A program made the translations under genes and the position numbers. A stretch of DNA of 64,000 bases, from positions 124,001 through 188,000 of the forward strand of contig NZ_JABJQZ010000009.1 of assembly GCF_013155335.1 (NCBI RefSeq), written 5' to 3'. Origin of the DNA: Nocardioides sp. zg-1230 (GTDB lineage: Bacteria > Actinomycetota > Actinomycetes > Propionibacteriales > Nocardioidaceae). Of the stretch, positions 7,790-16,600 are shown piece after piece. Below the pieces are notes generated by a model. It was not told the origin of the DNA. It was given only the letters and a program-made list of their open reading frames with translations, and ran no database searches. Position 1 is the stretch's first letter, and each line of letters opens with the position of its first letter.

Positions 7790-8329
7790 TCAGCGCGGGG
7801 CGTCGGCCGTGAGGATGATCGTCAGACGGTCGCGCTTCATCACACCGACGGCGGGCGCCGTTCGCTTGATGCCCAGGTCGAGGGCGAGCTGCTTGCCGGC
7901 CGCCTTGAGCCGGGGCGGGAAGTAGACGGTGCTGGTGGGGATGAGGCCCTGCCAGTTGTCCTCGCCGACCACGGCCCAGCCCACGCCGGTGGCCTTCGCG
8001 GCGGTCTCGGCGGCGAGCCCCCGGATGCCGGAGTTGTTGTAGACCTCGACGTAGACCTCGCCCCGCTTGAGCTGCGGCTTGGGCTTGGGCGTCTTCGTCG
8101 GCGTGGGGGCCGGCTCGGCGGTGGGGCTGGGGGTCTGGCCGGCGCTCGCGATGGTCGCGGTGTCGACGCGGCGCTCGGTCGGCGCCTGGTCGCGGGTGGC
8201 GACGAAGGTGATCGAGGCCATCGCGACGGCGAGGACCGACAACATCACGAGCGGGGACGGGAAGGCGACGCCGCGCTCGTCACGACGACGGCGGGGCGAG
8301 GTGCGGCCGGAGCTGGGGAAGGAGGCCAT
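7790..8329 (-). CDS. LytR C-terminal domain protein, single-pass membrane
   Basis: A 179-residue protein from the ATG at 8329. It has a basic cytoplasmic start, one transmembrane segment (about residues 22-42), a Pro/Thr/Lys-rich linker and a C-terminal LytR_C domain (VEVYNNSGIRGLAAETA...). A TTG at 8344 would add five residues. LytR_C domains accompany wall-polymer ligases and are extracytoplasmic, so a cell-envelope role is likely. It lies downstream of the DUF3263 gene on the same strand. Confidence 0.78.
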   Translation of the reverse strand: MASFPSSGRTSPRRRRDERGVAFPSPLVMLSVLAVAMASITFVATRDQAPTERRVDTATIASAGQTPSPTAEPAPTPTKTPKPKPQLKRGEVYVEVYNNSGIRGLAAETAAKATGVGWAVVGEDNWQGLIPTSTVYFPPRLKAAGKQLALDLGIKRTAPAVGVMKRDRLTIILTADAPR

Positions 8330-8386
8330 GGGGAAGGTGACCAATCGTGAGTGGGCGGGCCGTGACGTCGGGTGTCGGCGGTGGTG

Positions 8387-8680
8387 TCAGATCTCGAACC
8401 CGAGGCGGCGCGCCGAGCGCTGCCGCTGGCGGGAGGCGCGCAGCCGGCGGAGGCGGCGTACGAGCAGGGGGTCGGCCTCGAGCGCCTCGGGACGGTCGAT
8501 CAGCGCGTTGAGGACCTGGTAGTAGCGGGTGGAGGACATGTCGAACTTGTCGCGGACCGCCTGCTCCTTGGCGCCGGCGTACTTCCACCAGTGCCGCTCG
8601 AACTCGAGGATGTCGCGATCGCGCTGGCTCAGTCCAGCGGCAGTCTCCTGCCCGGCTGCGATGTGCTCGGCTGCGTCCAT
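8387..8680 (-). CDS. DUF3263 small protein (putative DNA-binding)
   Basis: A 97-residue, strongly charged protein with GLSQRDRDILEFERHWWKYAGAKEQAVRDKF followed by a segment resembling helix-turn-helix (STRYYQVLNALID) and an Arg-rich tail. This is the actinobacterial DUF3263 pattern, usually interpreted as a small transcription factor. The start at 8680 is set by a GAGGAGGAG ribosome site. A longer in-frame frame exists upstream but lacks such a site. Its targets are unknown; the LytR_C gene just downstream may be co-transcribed. Confidence 0.82.
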   Translation of the reverse strand: MDAAEHIAAGQETAAGLSQRDRDILEFERHWWKYAGAKEQAVRDKFDMSSTRYYQVLNALIDRPEALEADPLLVRRLRRLRASRQRQRSARRLGFEI

Positions 8681-8865
8681 CGGACATCTCCTCCTCGACC
8701 CCACGTCCACCCGTGACCGGGTGGACGAGCACGAGTCTAGGCGACGAACGACAACGATGTCATTCGCCTCCGGCGAGTCGTCTGGACAAAACCGGCCGCG
8801 GGCTCGCATGAGCGGGGCACCGCGGGGTGGTCTGCGGCTCACCGGTCGTCGCTAGGGTTGCTGAC

Positions 8866-10308
8866 GTGAGTGGAGCTCCGCAGGCAGACCTCGTGATCGT
8901 GGCCAACCGGCTGCCCGTGGACCGGGTGCCCCAGGAAGACGGCTCGGTGTCGTGGCGTCCGTCGCCCGGCGGGCTCGTCACCGCCCTGGAGCCCGTGCTC
9001 CGAGCCAACGACGGCGCCTGGATCGGCTGGCCGGGCGCGGCCGACGGGGACGAGCTCGAGCCGTTCGTCGAGAACGGGCTCTCCCTCATCCCCGTCGCGA
9101 TGAGCGCCCAGGAGGTCGAGGAGTTCTACGAGGGGTTCTCCAACGGCACGCTCTGGCCCCTCTACCACGACGTGATCGCCAAGCCCGTGTTCCACCGCGA
9201 GTGGTGGGACTCCTACGTCGCGGTCAACCAGCGCTTCGCCGACCGGGCCGCCGAGGTGGCTGCCGAGGGCGCGACCGTGTGGGTCCAGGACTACCAGCTC
9301 CAGCTGGTGCCGCAGATGCTGCGTGCCCAGCGCCCGGACCTGCGCATCGGCTTCTACCTCCACATCCCGTTCCCGCCGGCCGAGCTGTTCTCCCAGCTGC
9401 CCTGGCGGCGGCAGATCCTGGAGGGTCTGCTCGGCGCCGACCTGATCGGCTTCCAGCTGCCCGGCGCCGCCGCCAACTTCGTGCGCCTCGTGCGCAGCCG
9501 CGTGGGCCACAAGACCCACCGCGACACGATCTACCTGCCCGACGGCCGGCCGGTGAAGGCGACCGCGTTCCCCATCTCCATCGACACGGCCGGGTTCGAG
9601 GAGCTCGCGCGCTCGGAGGAGGTGGCGCAGCGGGCCAAGGAGATCCGCGAGGCGCTCGGCAACCCGCGGCGGATCTTCCTGGGCGTCGACCGGCTCGACT
9701 ACACCAAGGGCATCTACTCCCGGCTGCGGGCCTTCGGCGAGCTGGTGCGCGACGGGCACCTCGACGTCGAGGACGCCGTCTTCGTGCAGGTCGCGACGCC
9801 CTCGCGCGAGCGCGTCGAGCAGTACCGCATCCTGCGCGACGACATCGAGATGCTGGTCGGGCGGATCAACGGTGACTACGGCAAGATCGGCAACCCCGCC
9901 ATCCACTACCTCCACAACTCCTATCCCCGCGAGGAGATGGCCGCGTTCTACCGCGCCGCCGACGTCATGGTGGTGACGCCGTTCCGCGACGGGATGAACC
10001 TCGTCGCCAAGGAGTACGTCGCCTGCCGCTTCGACGACGACGGTGCGCTGGTGCTCTCGGAGTTCGCCGGCGCGGCCCAGGAGCTGCGCCAGGCCTGGCT
10101 GGTCAACCCCTACGACATCGACGGCATGAAGGCCGCGCTGCTCGACGCGTTCGCCGCGGACAAGAAGGAGACGTCGCGGCGCATGCGGGCGATGCGCAGG
10201 ACGGTGGTGCAGAACGACGTGGCGAAGTGGGCCGCCGACTTCCTGCGCGAGCTCGAGGAGCTGCCCGAGCAGCACGACAAGGCCGTGCGCCCGTCGCGCT
10301 CGCGGTGA
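8866..10308 (+). CDS. otsA: Trehalose-6-phosphate synthase (GT20)
   Basis: A 480-residue family-20 glycosyltransferase joining UDP/GDP-glucose and glucose-6-phosphate. Signature stretches are VIVANRLPVDR near the start, VWVQDYQLQLVP, the sugar-nucleotide site RLDYTKGI, and FRDGMNLVAKEYVA near the C-terminus. Length is normal for bacterial OtsA. The GTG start at 8866 lies 7 nt after TAGGGT, a plausible -10, so the message may be leaderless. It works with otsB (6934-7764) in osmolyte and stress-protectant synthesis. Confidence 0.93.
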   Translation: MSGAPQADLVIVANRLPVDRVPQEDGSVSWRPSPGGLVTALEPVLRANDGAWIGWPGAADGDELEPFVENGLSLIPVAMSAQEVEEFYEGFSNGTLWPLYHDVIAKPVFHREWWDSYVAVNQRFADRAAEVAAEGATVWVQDYQLQLVPQMLRAQRPDLRIGFYLHIPFPPAELFSQLPWRRQILEGLLGADLIGFQLPGAAANFVRLVRSRVGHKTHRDTIYLPDGRPVKATAFPISIDTAGFEELARSEEVAQRAKEIREALGNPRRIFLGVDRLDYTKGIYSRLRAFGELVRDGHLDVEDAVFVQVATPSRERVEQYRILRDDIEMLVGRINGDYGKIGNPAIHYLHNSYPREEMAAFYRAADVMVVTPFRDGMNLVAKEYVACRFDDDGALVLSEFAGAAQELRQAWLVNPYDIDGMKAALLDAFAADKKETSRRMRAMRRTVVQNDVAKWAADFLRELEELPEQHDKAVRPSRSR

Positions 10309-10309
10309 C

Positions 10310-11881
10310 TCAGGCCCGGGGGCTCGTCCCCTCGGCGGCGCCGTGGGTGGCGTCCTGGGCCACCATGATCTCCTCGACCTCCTTGACCAGCCGCGGGCCG
10401 AGCCGCTGCCAGGATGGGTCGTAGCCGTAGACCGCGCCGAGCCCGACCGACGTACGGGTCCCGTCGAGGAGGTCGATGTCGCCGGGGGCGATCAGGCCGG
10501 GGTGCACGACACCGATCGCCTCGGACACCTTCAGCAGGTCGCGCCGCAGGGAACGGATGTAGTTGGCTGCGCGGACGCTCTTGAGCCCGACGTCGAGGCC
10601 GCGGGTGTAGCGAGGGTTCTGGGTGGCGATGCCGACCGGGCAGTGGTCGGTGTGGCACTTCTGGGCCTGGATGCACCCGATCGCCATCATCGCCTCGCGA
10701 CCCACGTTGACCATGTCGGCGCCGAGGGCGAAGGCGACGATCGCGTTCTCCGGGATGCCGAGCTTGCCGGCGCCGATGAAGACGACGTCGTCGGTCAGCC
10801 CGGCCTCGGCGAAGCGCCGGTAGACCTCGGAGAAGGCGATGCGGAAGGGGTAGGCGACCGAGTCGGCGAAGATCATCGGAGCCGCGCCGGTGCCGCCCTC
10901 GCCACCGTCGATGTTGACGAAGTCGACCCCCCGGCCACCGCTCGCCATGGCCTCGGTCAGCTCGTCCCACATCGTGAGGTTGCCGACGGCGGACTTGATG
11001 CCGACCGGCAGGCCGGTGGCCTGTGCCACCGACTCGACGAAGTCGAGCATGGAGTCGACGTCGCCGAAGACGTCGTGGCGGCTGGGGGACGCGCAGTCCG
11101 TGCCCTCGGGGATGCCGCGGATCTCGGCGATCTCGCGGCTGACCTTCTCCCCCGGCAGCATCCCGCCGAGTCCGGGCTTGGCGCCCTGGCTCAACTTGAC
11201 CTCGATGGCGCGCACCGGCGACGACTGCACGAGGTCGACGAGCCTCGCCATGTCGAAACGTCCGTGCTCGTCACGGCACCCGAAGTAGGACGTACCGATC
11301 TGGAAGACGACGTCGCCGCCATGACGGTGGTACGGCGACAGCGCGCCCTCGCCGGTGTTCTGCAGGCAGCCGGCCATGGCGGCGCCCTTGTTGAGCGCCT
11401 CGATGGCCTTTCCCGACAGCGAGCCGAAGCTCATCCCGGAGATGTTGACCACCGACCCCGGGCGGAAGGCGTGCGGTCGGCCGCGTGCCGCACCCATCAC
11501 CTTGGCGCACGGGAGCGCGATCTCCTCCTGGGCGTGGGGCATCGTCGCGGCGCCGGGGCCGGTGAACGTGCGGTGCTTGATGATCGGGTAGCCCTCGACG
11601 CGCTCGACGTCGTTGTCGGTGCCGAAGCCGAAGTAGTTGTTCTCCATCTTCGAGCTCGCGTAGACCCAGCGCCGCTGGTCACGGCTGAAGGGCCGCTCCT
11701 CGTCGTTGCTGGTGACGATGTACTGCCGCAGCTCGGGTCCGAACCTCTCCAGAAAGAAGCGGGCGTGCCCGATGATCGGGAAGTTGCGGACGATCGCGTG
11801 CTTCGTCTGGACCAGGTCGTGCACGGTCGTCGCGGCTGCTGCCGCGGCCGTGCCGCCGAGGATGGCGTACCTCCACTTCAT
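10310..11881 (-). CDS. FMN-binding glutamate synthase-like oxidoreductase
   Basis: A 523-residue protein with an N-terminal hydrophobic segment (about residues 6-22) followed by the synthase domain of glutamate synthase. It has ISGMSFGSLSG, GCLQNTGEG, the FMN site GGEGGTGAAP, and the cysteine cluster GCIQAQKCHTDHCPVG (C-x5-C-x4-C), which in GltB binds a [3Fe-4S] cluster. It lacks the glutaminase domain, so it is a stand-alone, probably membrane-associated member of the family. The physiological reaction is unproven. It is convergent with otsA with almost no gap. Confidence 0.86.
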   Translation of the reverse strand: MKWRYAILGGTAAAAAATTVHDLVQTKHAIVRNFPIIGHARFFLERFGPELRQYIVTSNDEERPFSRDQRRWVYASSKMENNYFGFGTDNDVERVEGYPIIKHRTFTGPGAATMPHAQEEIALPCAKVMGAARGRPHAFRPGSVVNISGMSFGSLSGKAIEALNKGAAMAGCLQNTGEGALSPYHRHGGDVVFQIGTSYFGCRDEHGRFDMARLVDLVQSSPVRAIEVKLSQGAKPGLGGMLPGEKVSREIAEIRGIPEGTDCASPSRHDVFGDVDSMLDFVESVAQATGLPVGIKSAVGNLTMWDELTEAMASGGRGVDFVNIDGGEGGTGAAPMIFADSVAYPFRIAFSEVYRRFAEAGLTDDVVFIGAGKLGIPENAIVAFALGADMVNVGREAMMAIGCIQAQKCHTDHCPVGIATQNPRYTRGLDVGLKSVRAANYIRSLRRDLLKVSEAIGVVHPGLIAPGDIDLLDGTRTSVGLGAVYGYDPSWQRLGPRLVKEVEEIMVAQDATHGAAEGTSPRA

Positions 11882-11941
11882 GACCTGTTCCTAGCCCTCC
11901 CACGACGCGTTGTCGAGGACGGCCCGTCCCGAGGGAGGGGA

Positions 11942-12658
11942 TCAGGCGAGCTGGCCGCGGGCGATGCTCACCCCGGAGTGGGTGGGGTCGCCGTCCTCCG
12001 GCTCGACCGAGATGTCGACGATGCGATAGCCCTGGTCGATGAGTCGCATGGGGACCGCGAACTCTCCCTCGTCGCCCGAGGCGAGCAGGCCGATCGAGAT
12101 CATGCGCTCGCCGTCGACGTTGATCAGCCACACCTCGTGCACGCCCGGCTCGTCGCCGAGGTCGCTCGCACTCACCCGGATGGTGAAGGTGTCGTCGGTC
12201 TGCACGGCGCTGGCCTCTCCGCGCTCGGCGTCGCTGTCGAGGGCGGTGAGGGCGGTCGCGGCGACGACGGTGCCGGTGTCGGCGGGCGGGGCGCCGGCCT
12301 CCGGGGCCTCGGTGTCGCCCGCCCCGATGCGTCCGAGCCCGATGCCTGCCAGGAGGGCGAGTGCCGCGGCGATCCCGGCGAGCCAGAGCGGGACACCCCG
12401 ACGGGGCGACGGCTCGGCCGGCTCGGGCCCGGTCCGTGGGTCTGCCTGACCCGCGCGCACCTCGGCCAGGACCTGGGCACGCAGTCCGGCAGGAGGCGGG
12501 ACCAGGGCGTCGGCGCCCGCGCGGCGGCGTACGCCGGTGAACGCGGCGACCAGGCCGGCGCACTCGGGGCACGTCTCGGCGTGCTCGCGCACCTCGGCGG
12601 GACCGTCCGTGGGGTCGAGGGCGAGCCCGGCGAGCTGCTCGGGATCAGCGTGACTCAT
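11942..12658 (-). CDS. rskA: RskA-type anti-sigma factor
   Basis: A 238-residue protein. The N-terminal zinc-binding anti-sigma domain has the HxxxCxxC motif (HAETCPEC, about residues 26-33). One transmembrane helix follows (about residues 93-112), then an extracytoplasmic RskA-like domain (VHEVWLIN..., IDQGYRIVDISVEP). It would hold the sigma factor encoded immediately upstream until released by regulated proteolysis. The two genes overlap by 14 bp. Together with the fasciclin gene before sigK this reproduces the SigK/RskA/MPT70-type regulon known from mycobacteria. Confidence 0.87.
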   Translation of the reverse strand: MSHADPEQLAGLALDPTDGPAEVREHAETCPECAGLVAAFTGVRRRAGADALVPPPAGLRAQVLAEVRAGQADPRTGPEPAEPSPRRGVPLWLAGIAAALALLAGIGLGRIGAGDTEAPEAGAPPADTGTVVAATALTALDSDAERGEASAVQTDDTFTIRVSASDLGDEPGVHEVWLINVDGERMISIGLLASGDEGEFAVPMRLIDQGYRIVDISVEPEDGDPTHSGVSIARGQLA

Positions 12659-13286
12659 GGCGCACCCCCTCCAGCTGTTGGTGGAGCTTCATCAGGCCAC
12701 GACGGACGTGGCTCTTCACGGTGCCGAGCGGCAGGCCGACCTTGTCGGCGATCTCGGCGTGGCTGCGCTCCTCCCAGAAGGCGAGGAACATGATCGTGCG
12801 GCGGGGATCGGGCAGCTCCTCGACGGCCTGGCGGACCACGAGGCGCTCGGCGACCTCGTCGTCGGCCGCCTGGAGGGTGTCGTCGCGCGCGCCGGGCAGG
12901 GACACCACCGCTGCGAGCTTGTCGGCGTCGCGGGCCCGGGCTGCTCGTACGTCGGCGATCTTGTGCCGCGCGATCCCCACGAGCCAGGCCGGCAGTGCGG
13001 CGGGGCTCGGGGTCAGCGTGTGACGACTGCGCCACGCCGCGACGAACACCTGCTGGGTGACCTCCTCGGCGTCGTGGGGGTCGCGCAGGGCACGCAGCGC
13101 GTGGGTGTGCACCAGTGCGGACCAGCGGTCGTAGACCTCCTCGAGGGCGGTCTCGTCGCCGGCGACGAGACGCGCGGCGAGCGCACGGACGCCATCGTCC
13201 TGCTCGTCCTCGAACGACATCGCCTCGGTGACCACCGGGCCACCGTACCGGCGGGTACCGCGGGCGGGGAACGGGATGATGGTCAT
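12645..13286 (-). CDS. sigK: ECF RNA polymerase sigma factor, SigK-like
   Basis: A 213-residue ECF sigma factor. The sigma-2 region includes LEEVYDRWSALVHTHALR and DAEEVTQQVFVAAWR. The sigma-4 region has ERSHAEIADKVGLPLGTVKSHVRRG, a clear helix-turn-helix. A GGGGAG ribosome site precedes the ATG. It overlaps rskA and follows the fasciclin gene by 39 nt. The three-gene context supports the SigK assignment over other ECF groups, and autoregulation is expected from the mycobacterial paradigm. Confidence 0.85.
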   Translation of the reverse strand: MTIIPFPARGTRRYGGPVVTEAMSFEDEQDDGVRALAARLVAGDETALEEVYDRWSALVHTHALRALRDPHDAEEVTQQVFVAAWRSRHTLTPSPAALPAWLVGIARHKIADVRAARARDADKLAAVVSLPGARDDTLQAADDEVAERLVVRQAVEELPDPRRTIMFLAFWEERSHAEIADKVGLPLGTVKSHVRRGLMKLHQQLEGVRHESR

Positions 13287-13325
13287 CGTCGCTCCCCGCC
13301 CGTCAGGCGTCCGTCAGGCCGTTCC

Positions 13326-13964
13326 TCAGAGGTCGATCGGGCGGAGCACCCGGTCGATGCCGTGGGCGACCTGCTTGTTGCCCTTGTTGAGGTCGATGGC
13401 CTTGAGGATGACCTTCGGGTCCTCGTCGTTCTTGTCGCGGTCCTTGAGCGTGATGCTCACGCTGGGCTTCGTCTTGACCTTGACCTTCACCTTGCCGCCC
13501 TGGGCGGTGGTCAGCTTGGCGCCGTTGGCCTTGAGGACCTTGTTGCTGGTCAGCGTCTTGCCCGGCACGACGTGGTAGAGCAGGACCGTCTCGATGGTGT
13601 CGACACCCGCGAGGTCCACGAGTGCCTCGAAGATCTTCTCCTCGCTCCGGATCTTCTTGCCGGTGAGGTCCTGCGCGAGCTTGCGGAACGCCTGGTCGGT
13701 GGGGGCGAAGACCGTGAGGCGCTTGCTGCCGTCGGCCAGCAGGGCGACCGGGGACTCGGGCTTGGCACCGACGATGGCGAGCGCGGCCTCGGTGACGATG
13801 TCGAAGTCGTTCTTGTCCTTGTCGAACGTGTCGCCGTCGGAGGTGAGGAGGGCGGCGAGGCTGTCCTCACCGGCGGCCTTGGCGCTGGCAGCGGGGGCCG
13901 TGGCCTGCACCGCGCCCAGGGCGAGGGCGGAGGCGGCGAGGATGGCGGGAACGCGTCGCTTCAT
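13326..13964 (-). CDS. Secreted fasciclin (FAS1) domain protein, MPT70-like
   Basis: A 212-residue protein. It has a cleavable signal peptide (MKRRVPAILAASALALG... with an AxA-type site near residue 28) and one FAS1 domain containing LTVFAPTDQAF and the later YHVVPGKTL. FAS1 domains mediate adhesion at the cell surface. It precedes sigK and rskA by 39 nt on the same strand and is likely both co-transcribed with and a target of SigK, as MPT70/MPT83 are in mycobacteria. GCATCC followed by CCGGAG upstream (about 14020-14045) loosely resembles a SigK promoter. No lipobox is present, so the protein should be free. Confidence 0.87.
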   Translation of the reverse strand: MKRRVPAILAASALALGAVQATAPAASAKAAGEDSLAALLTSDGDTFDKDKNDFDIVTEAALAIVGAKPESPVALLADGSKRLTVFAPTDQAFRKLAQDLTGKKIRSEEKIFEALVDLAGVDTIETVLLYHVVPGKTLTSNKVLKANGAKLTTAQGGKVKVKVKTKPSVSITLKDRDKNDEDPKVILKAIDLNKGNKQVAHGIDRVLRPIDL

Positions 13965-14075
13965 GAGGGAGTCCTTCCGTCAGGGGCGCCCTGTGGCGCC
14001 CGTCCCCCTCTTCTCCGGCCCGACCCCACCACCGGATGCACCTCCCCCGAAATTTCTTGCACGTAGATTTCCTCC

Positions 14076-15254
14076 ATGGACCTCATCCCCAAGCCCGACC
14101 AGGTGGTCGCCGCGGCCGGCAACGTCGCGCACACGCTGCTCTACGGCGGGCTGGCCGACCTGCGGCCGATGCCCCGGACGCTCATCGACGACGGCGAGCT
14201 GCGCGAGGTCTACCACTACCGCCCCGCCGCCGGTGTCGCCGAGACGGGCGACCCGGTCCTGCTCGTGACGCCTCTCGCCGCGCCCGCGCTCTGCTACGAC
14301 CTGCGCCGCGGCTGCTCCCTCGTCGAGCACCTGGTCACGCAGGGCCGTCCGACCTACCTGCTGGAGTACGGCCAGGTGTCGTTCAAGAACCGCGCGCTGG
14401 GCATGGAGCACTGGGTCGACGACGTGCTGCCCGACGCCATCCGTGCCGTCCACGAGCACGCGGGGGGTCGCGGCGTGCACCTCGTGGGTTGGAGCCTCGG
14501 CGGGATCTTCACCCTCCTCGTCGCCGCCGACCGGCAGGACCTGCCGATCGCCTCCATCACGGTGGTCGGGTCGCCGGTCGACGTGACGAAGGTGCCGCTC
14601 GTCGCGCCGGTGCGGCCGCTGCTCAACCTCACGCAGGGCAAGGGCGTCGTCACCCGCGCCTACCGCGCGCTGGGCGGCGTGCCGACCCCGCTGGTCAACT
14701 GGGCCTTCACGGCCGCCTCGGCGCAGAAGGTCCTCACCAAGCCGATCGCGGTGCTGACCCACCTCGACGACACCGACTACCTGGCCCAGATGGAGGCGGT
14801 CACGCGGTTCATGAACAACATGACGGCCTACCCGGGCCGCACCTTCGGCCAGCTCTACCACCGCTTCGTCAAGGGCAACGCCCTCGCGACGGGCCGCATG
14901 GAGATCGGCGACCGGACCATCGACCTCGCCGCGATCTCGGTGCCCACGCTGGTCTTCGCGGGCAACACCGACGGCATCGCGCCGCTCCCGGCCGTACGCG
15001 CCGTGGTGCCGCTGCTGACCGGCTCCCCGCAGGTCCGCTTCGAGGTCGTGCCCGGTGGCCACCTCGGGATGCTCACCGGCCGGGCCGCCCGCGGGACGAC
15101 CTGGACCGCGATCGACGAGTGGGTGGACGAGTGGTCGCGGGGCCCGCTGCCGGGGAAGAAGACACCTGCCACGAAGGCCTCGCGGGGGTCGATCGGGTCG
15201 AACCCGTCGCGTCGCTACGGGTCGGCGAGCTCCCGCGCCCTGGGTGGGCGGTGA
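14076..15254 (+). CDS. PhaC-like alpha/beta hydrolase
   Basis: A 392-residue alpha/beta-hydrolase. The nucleophile elbow GWSLGG is near residue 143, VPTLVFAGNTDGIAP carries a likely catalytic Asp, and GGHLGML a likely His. The arrangement DPVLLVTPLAAPALCYDLRRGCSLVEHLVTQG follows polyhydroxyalkanoate synthases and depolymerases, but the usual synthase Cys is Ser. A lipid or polyester hydrolase is therefore more likely than a synthase. It is the first gene of a four-gene run with 4-bp overlaps (MFS transporter, PLP lyase, uracil-DNA glycosylase). The C-terminal 30 residues are basic and serine-rich. Confidence 0.78.
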   Translation: MDLIPKPDQVVAAAGNVAHTLLYGGLADLRPMPRTLIDDGELREVYHYRPAAGVAETGDPVLLVTPLAAPALCYDLRRGCSLVEHLVTQGRPTYLLEYGQVSFKNRALGMEHWVDDVLPDAIRAVHEHAGGRGVHLVGWSLGGIFTLLVAADRQDLPIASITVVGSPVDVTKVPLVAPVRPLLNLTQGKGVVTRAYRALGGVPTPLVNWAFTAASAQKVLTKPIAVLTHLDDTDYLAQMEAVTRFMNNMTAYPGRTFGQLYHRFVKGNALATGRMEIGDRTIDLAAISVPTLVFAGNTDGIAPLPAVRAVVPLLTGSPQVRFEVVPGGHLGMLTGRAARGTTWTAIDEWVDEWSRGPLPGKKTPATKASRGSIGSNPSRRYGSASSRALGGR

Positions 15255-16600
15255 GGACGGCGGTCGACGCTGCGCGGCTGCCGCTCGGCGTACGCATCGG
15301 CTACGGCAGCGGGTCGGTCGCGACCGGTGCGTTCGGCACGGTGCCGGGGCTGATGCTGCTGCCCTACCTCACCGACGAGCTCGGCATCGCCGCACTGTGG
15401 GCGGGCGTCATCGTCTTCCTGCCGAAGGCCTGGGACGTCGTGCTCAACCCTGTCGCCGGGCGGGTGAGCGACCGCACCGTCGACCCGGCCGGTCCGCGAC
15501 GCCCGTGGCTGGTGCGGGCGGGGCTGATGCTGGCCGGCGCCTTCGCGCTGATCTTCGCGGCGCCCGACCTCGACAGTCGCTGGCTCGAGGCGGGGTGGGT
15601 GCTCGTCTTCTTCGTGCTCGCGGCATCGGCGTACGCGTTCTTCCAGGTGCCGTACGTCGCGATGCCCGCCGAGATCACCTCGTCGTACGACGAGCGGACT
15701 CGGTTGATGACGTGGCGCGTGGCGATCCTCGCGCTCACCATCATGGCGGCCGGGGCGACCGCGCCGCTGATCCGCGACGTGGTGGGCGGGCGCGACGGCT
15801 ACCGCGTGATGGGCGTCGTGATGGCGACGGTCATCCTGGTCGGCGTGCTGAGCGCGTGGTGGGGCACCCGCCGCGCGCCGATCGGCGCGGTGGGTGCAGG
15901 CGCGGGGTCGTTGCGCGACCAGCTGCGCGTCGTCTCGCACGCCCGCGACTTCCGGGTGCTGCTGACCACCTTCGTCCTGCAGGCCCTCGCGACCGGCTGC
16001 ATGCTGGCCGGCGTCGCCTACGTCGCCGAGGACCTCCTCGGTCGCACCGCTGCGGCCACGATCCTGTTCGTCTGCTTCGTCGGCCCGGCGTTGGTGCTGA
16101 CGCCGCTGTGGGCGCGCTGGGGCGAGCGCGTCGGCAAGAAGCAGGGCTACGTCGCCGCGTCGCTGCTGTTGGCGGCGGGTGCCGCCCTCGCCGTGCTGGC
16201 GCGCGGCGGCGACGACGTCTGGACCTTCGTGGCGACCGGCCTCGTCGGGGTCGGCTACGCCGGGTGCCAGGTCTTCCCGATGGCGATGCTGCCCGACGTC
16301 GCCGCGGTCGACGCCGCCGTGACCGGTGAGAACCGGGCCGGGGTCTACACCGGGGTCTGGACCGCCGGGGAGACGCTCGGCCTGGCCCTGGGGCCGGCGG
16401 TGTTCGCCCTGGTGCTCGCGCTGGGCGGCTACCTGTCGAGCGAGGGGCGCGACATCACCCAGCCCGACTCGGCGTTGACGGCGATCGCCCTGGGGTTCTC
16501 GATCGTGCCGGCCCTCCTGACCGTGGCCAGCCTGTGGTGGCTGCGCCAGTACGCCCTCGACCCCGCCGAAGTGGCGGCTGCCCAAGGAGCTGTCCAGTGA
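15251..16600 (+). CDS. MFS transporter, GPH (glycoside-pentoside-hexuronide:cation) type
   Basis: A 449-residue protein with about twelve hydrophobic segments. Near residue 55 it shows WDVVLNPVAGRVSDRT and then GPRRPWLVRAG, matching the D-x-DP-x-G-x-SDRT and RRRPW patterns of GPH/MFS_2 carriers. The GTG start overlaps the hydrolase stop (GTGA), and its own stop overlaps the next start, giving tight coupling. Some MFS_2 relatives carry lysolipids. With a hydrolase and a sphingosine-phosphate-lyase-like enzyme as partners, a lipid-type substrate is possible but only inferred. Confidence 0.85.
   Translation: MRTAVDAARLPLGVRIGYGSGSVATGAFGTVPGLMLLPYLTDELGIAALWAGVIVFLPKAWDVVLNPVAGRVSDRTVDPAGPRRPWLVRAGLMLAGAFALIFAAPDLDSRWLEAGWVLVFFVLAASAYAFFQVPYVAMPAEITSSYDERTRLMTWRVAILALTIMAAGATAPLIRDVVGGRDGYRVMGVVMATVILVGVLSAWWGTRRAPIGAVGAGAGSLRDQLRVVSHARDFRVLLTTFVLQALATGCMLAGVAYVAEDLLGRTAAATILFVCFVGPALVLTPLWARWGERVGKKQGYVAASLLLAAGAALAVLARGGDDVWTFVATGLVGVGYAGCQVFPMAMLPDVAAVDAAVTGENRAGVYTGVWTAGETLGLALGPAVFALVLALGGYLSSEGRDITQPDSALTAIALGFSIVPALLTVASLWWLRQYALDPAEVAAAQGAVQ

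Noticed and set aside
14076..15254. Polyhydroxyalkanoate synthase
   Set aside because: The nucleophile position is Ser (GWSLGG) and not Cys, and no phasin, phaA or phaB gene is near.
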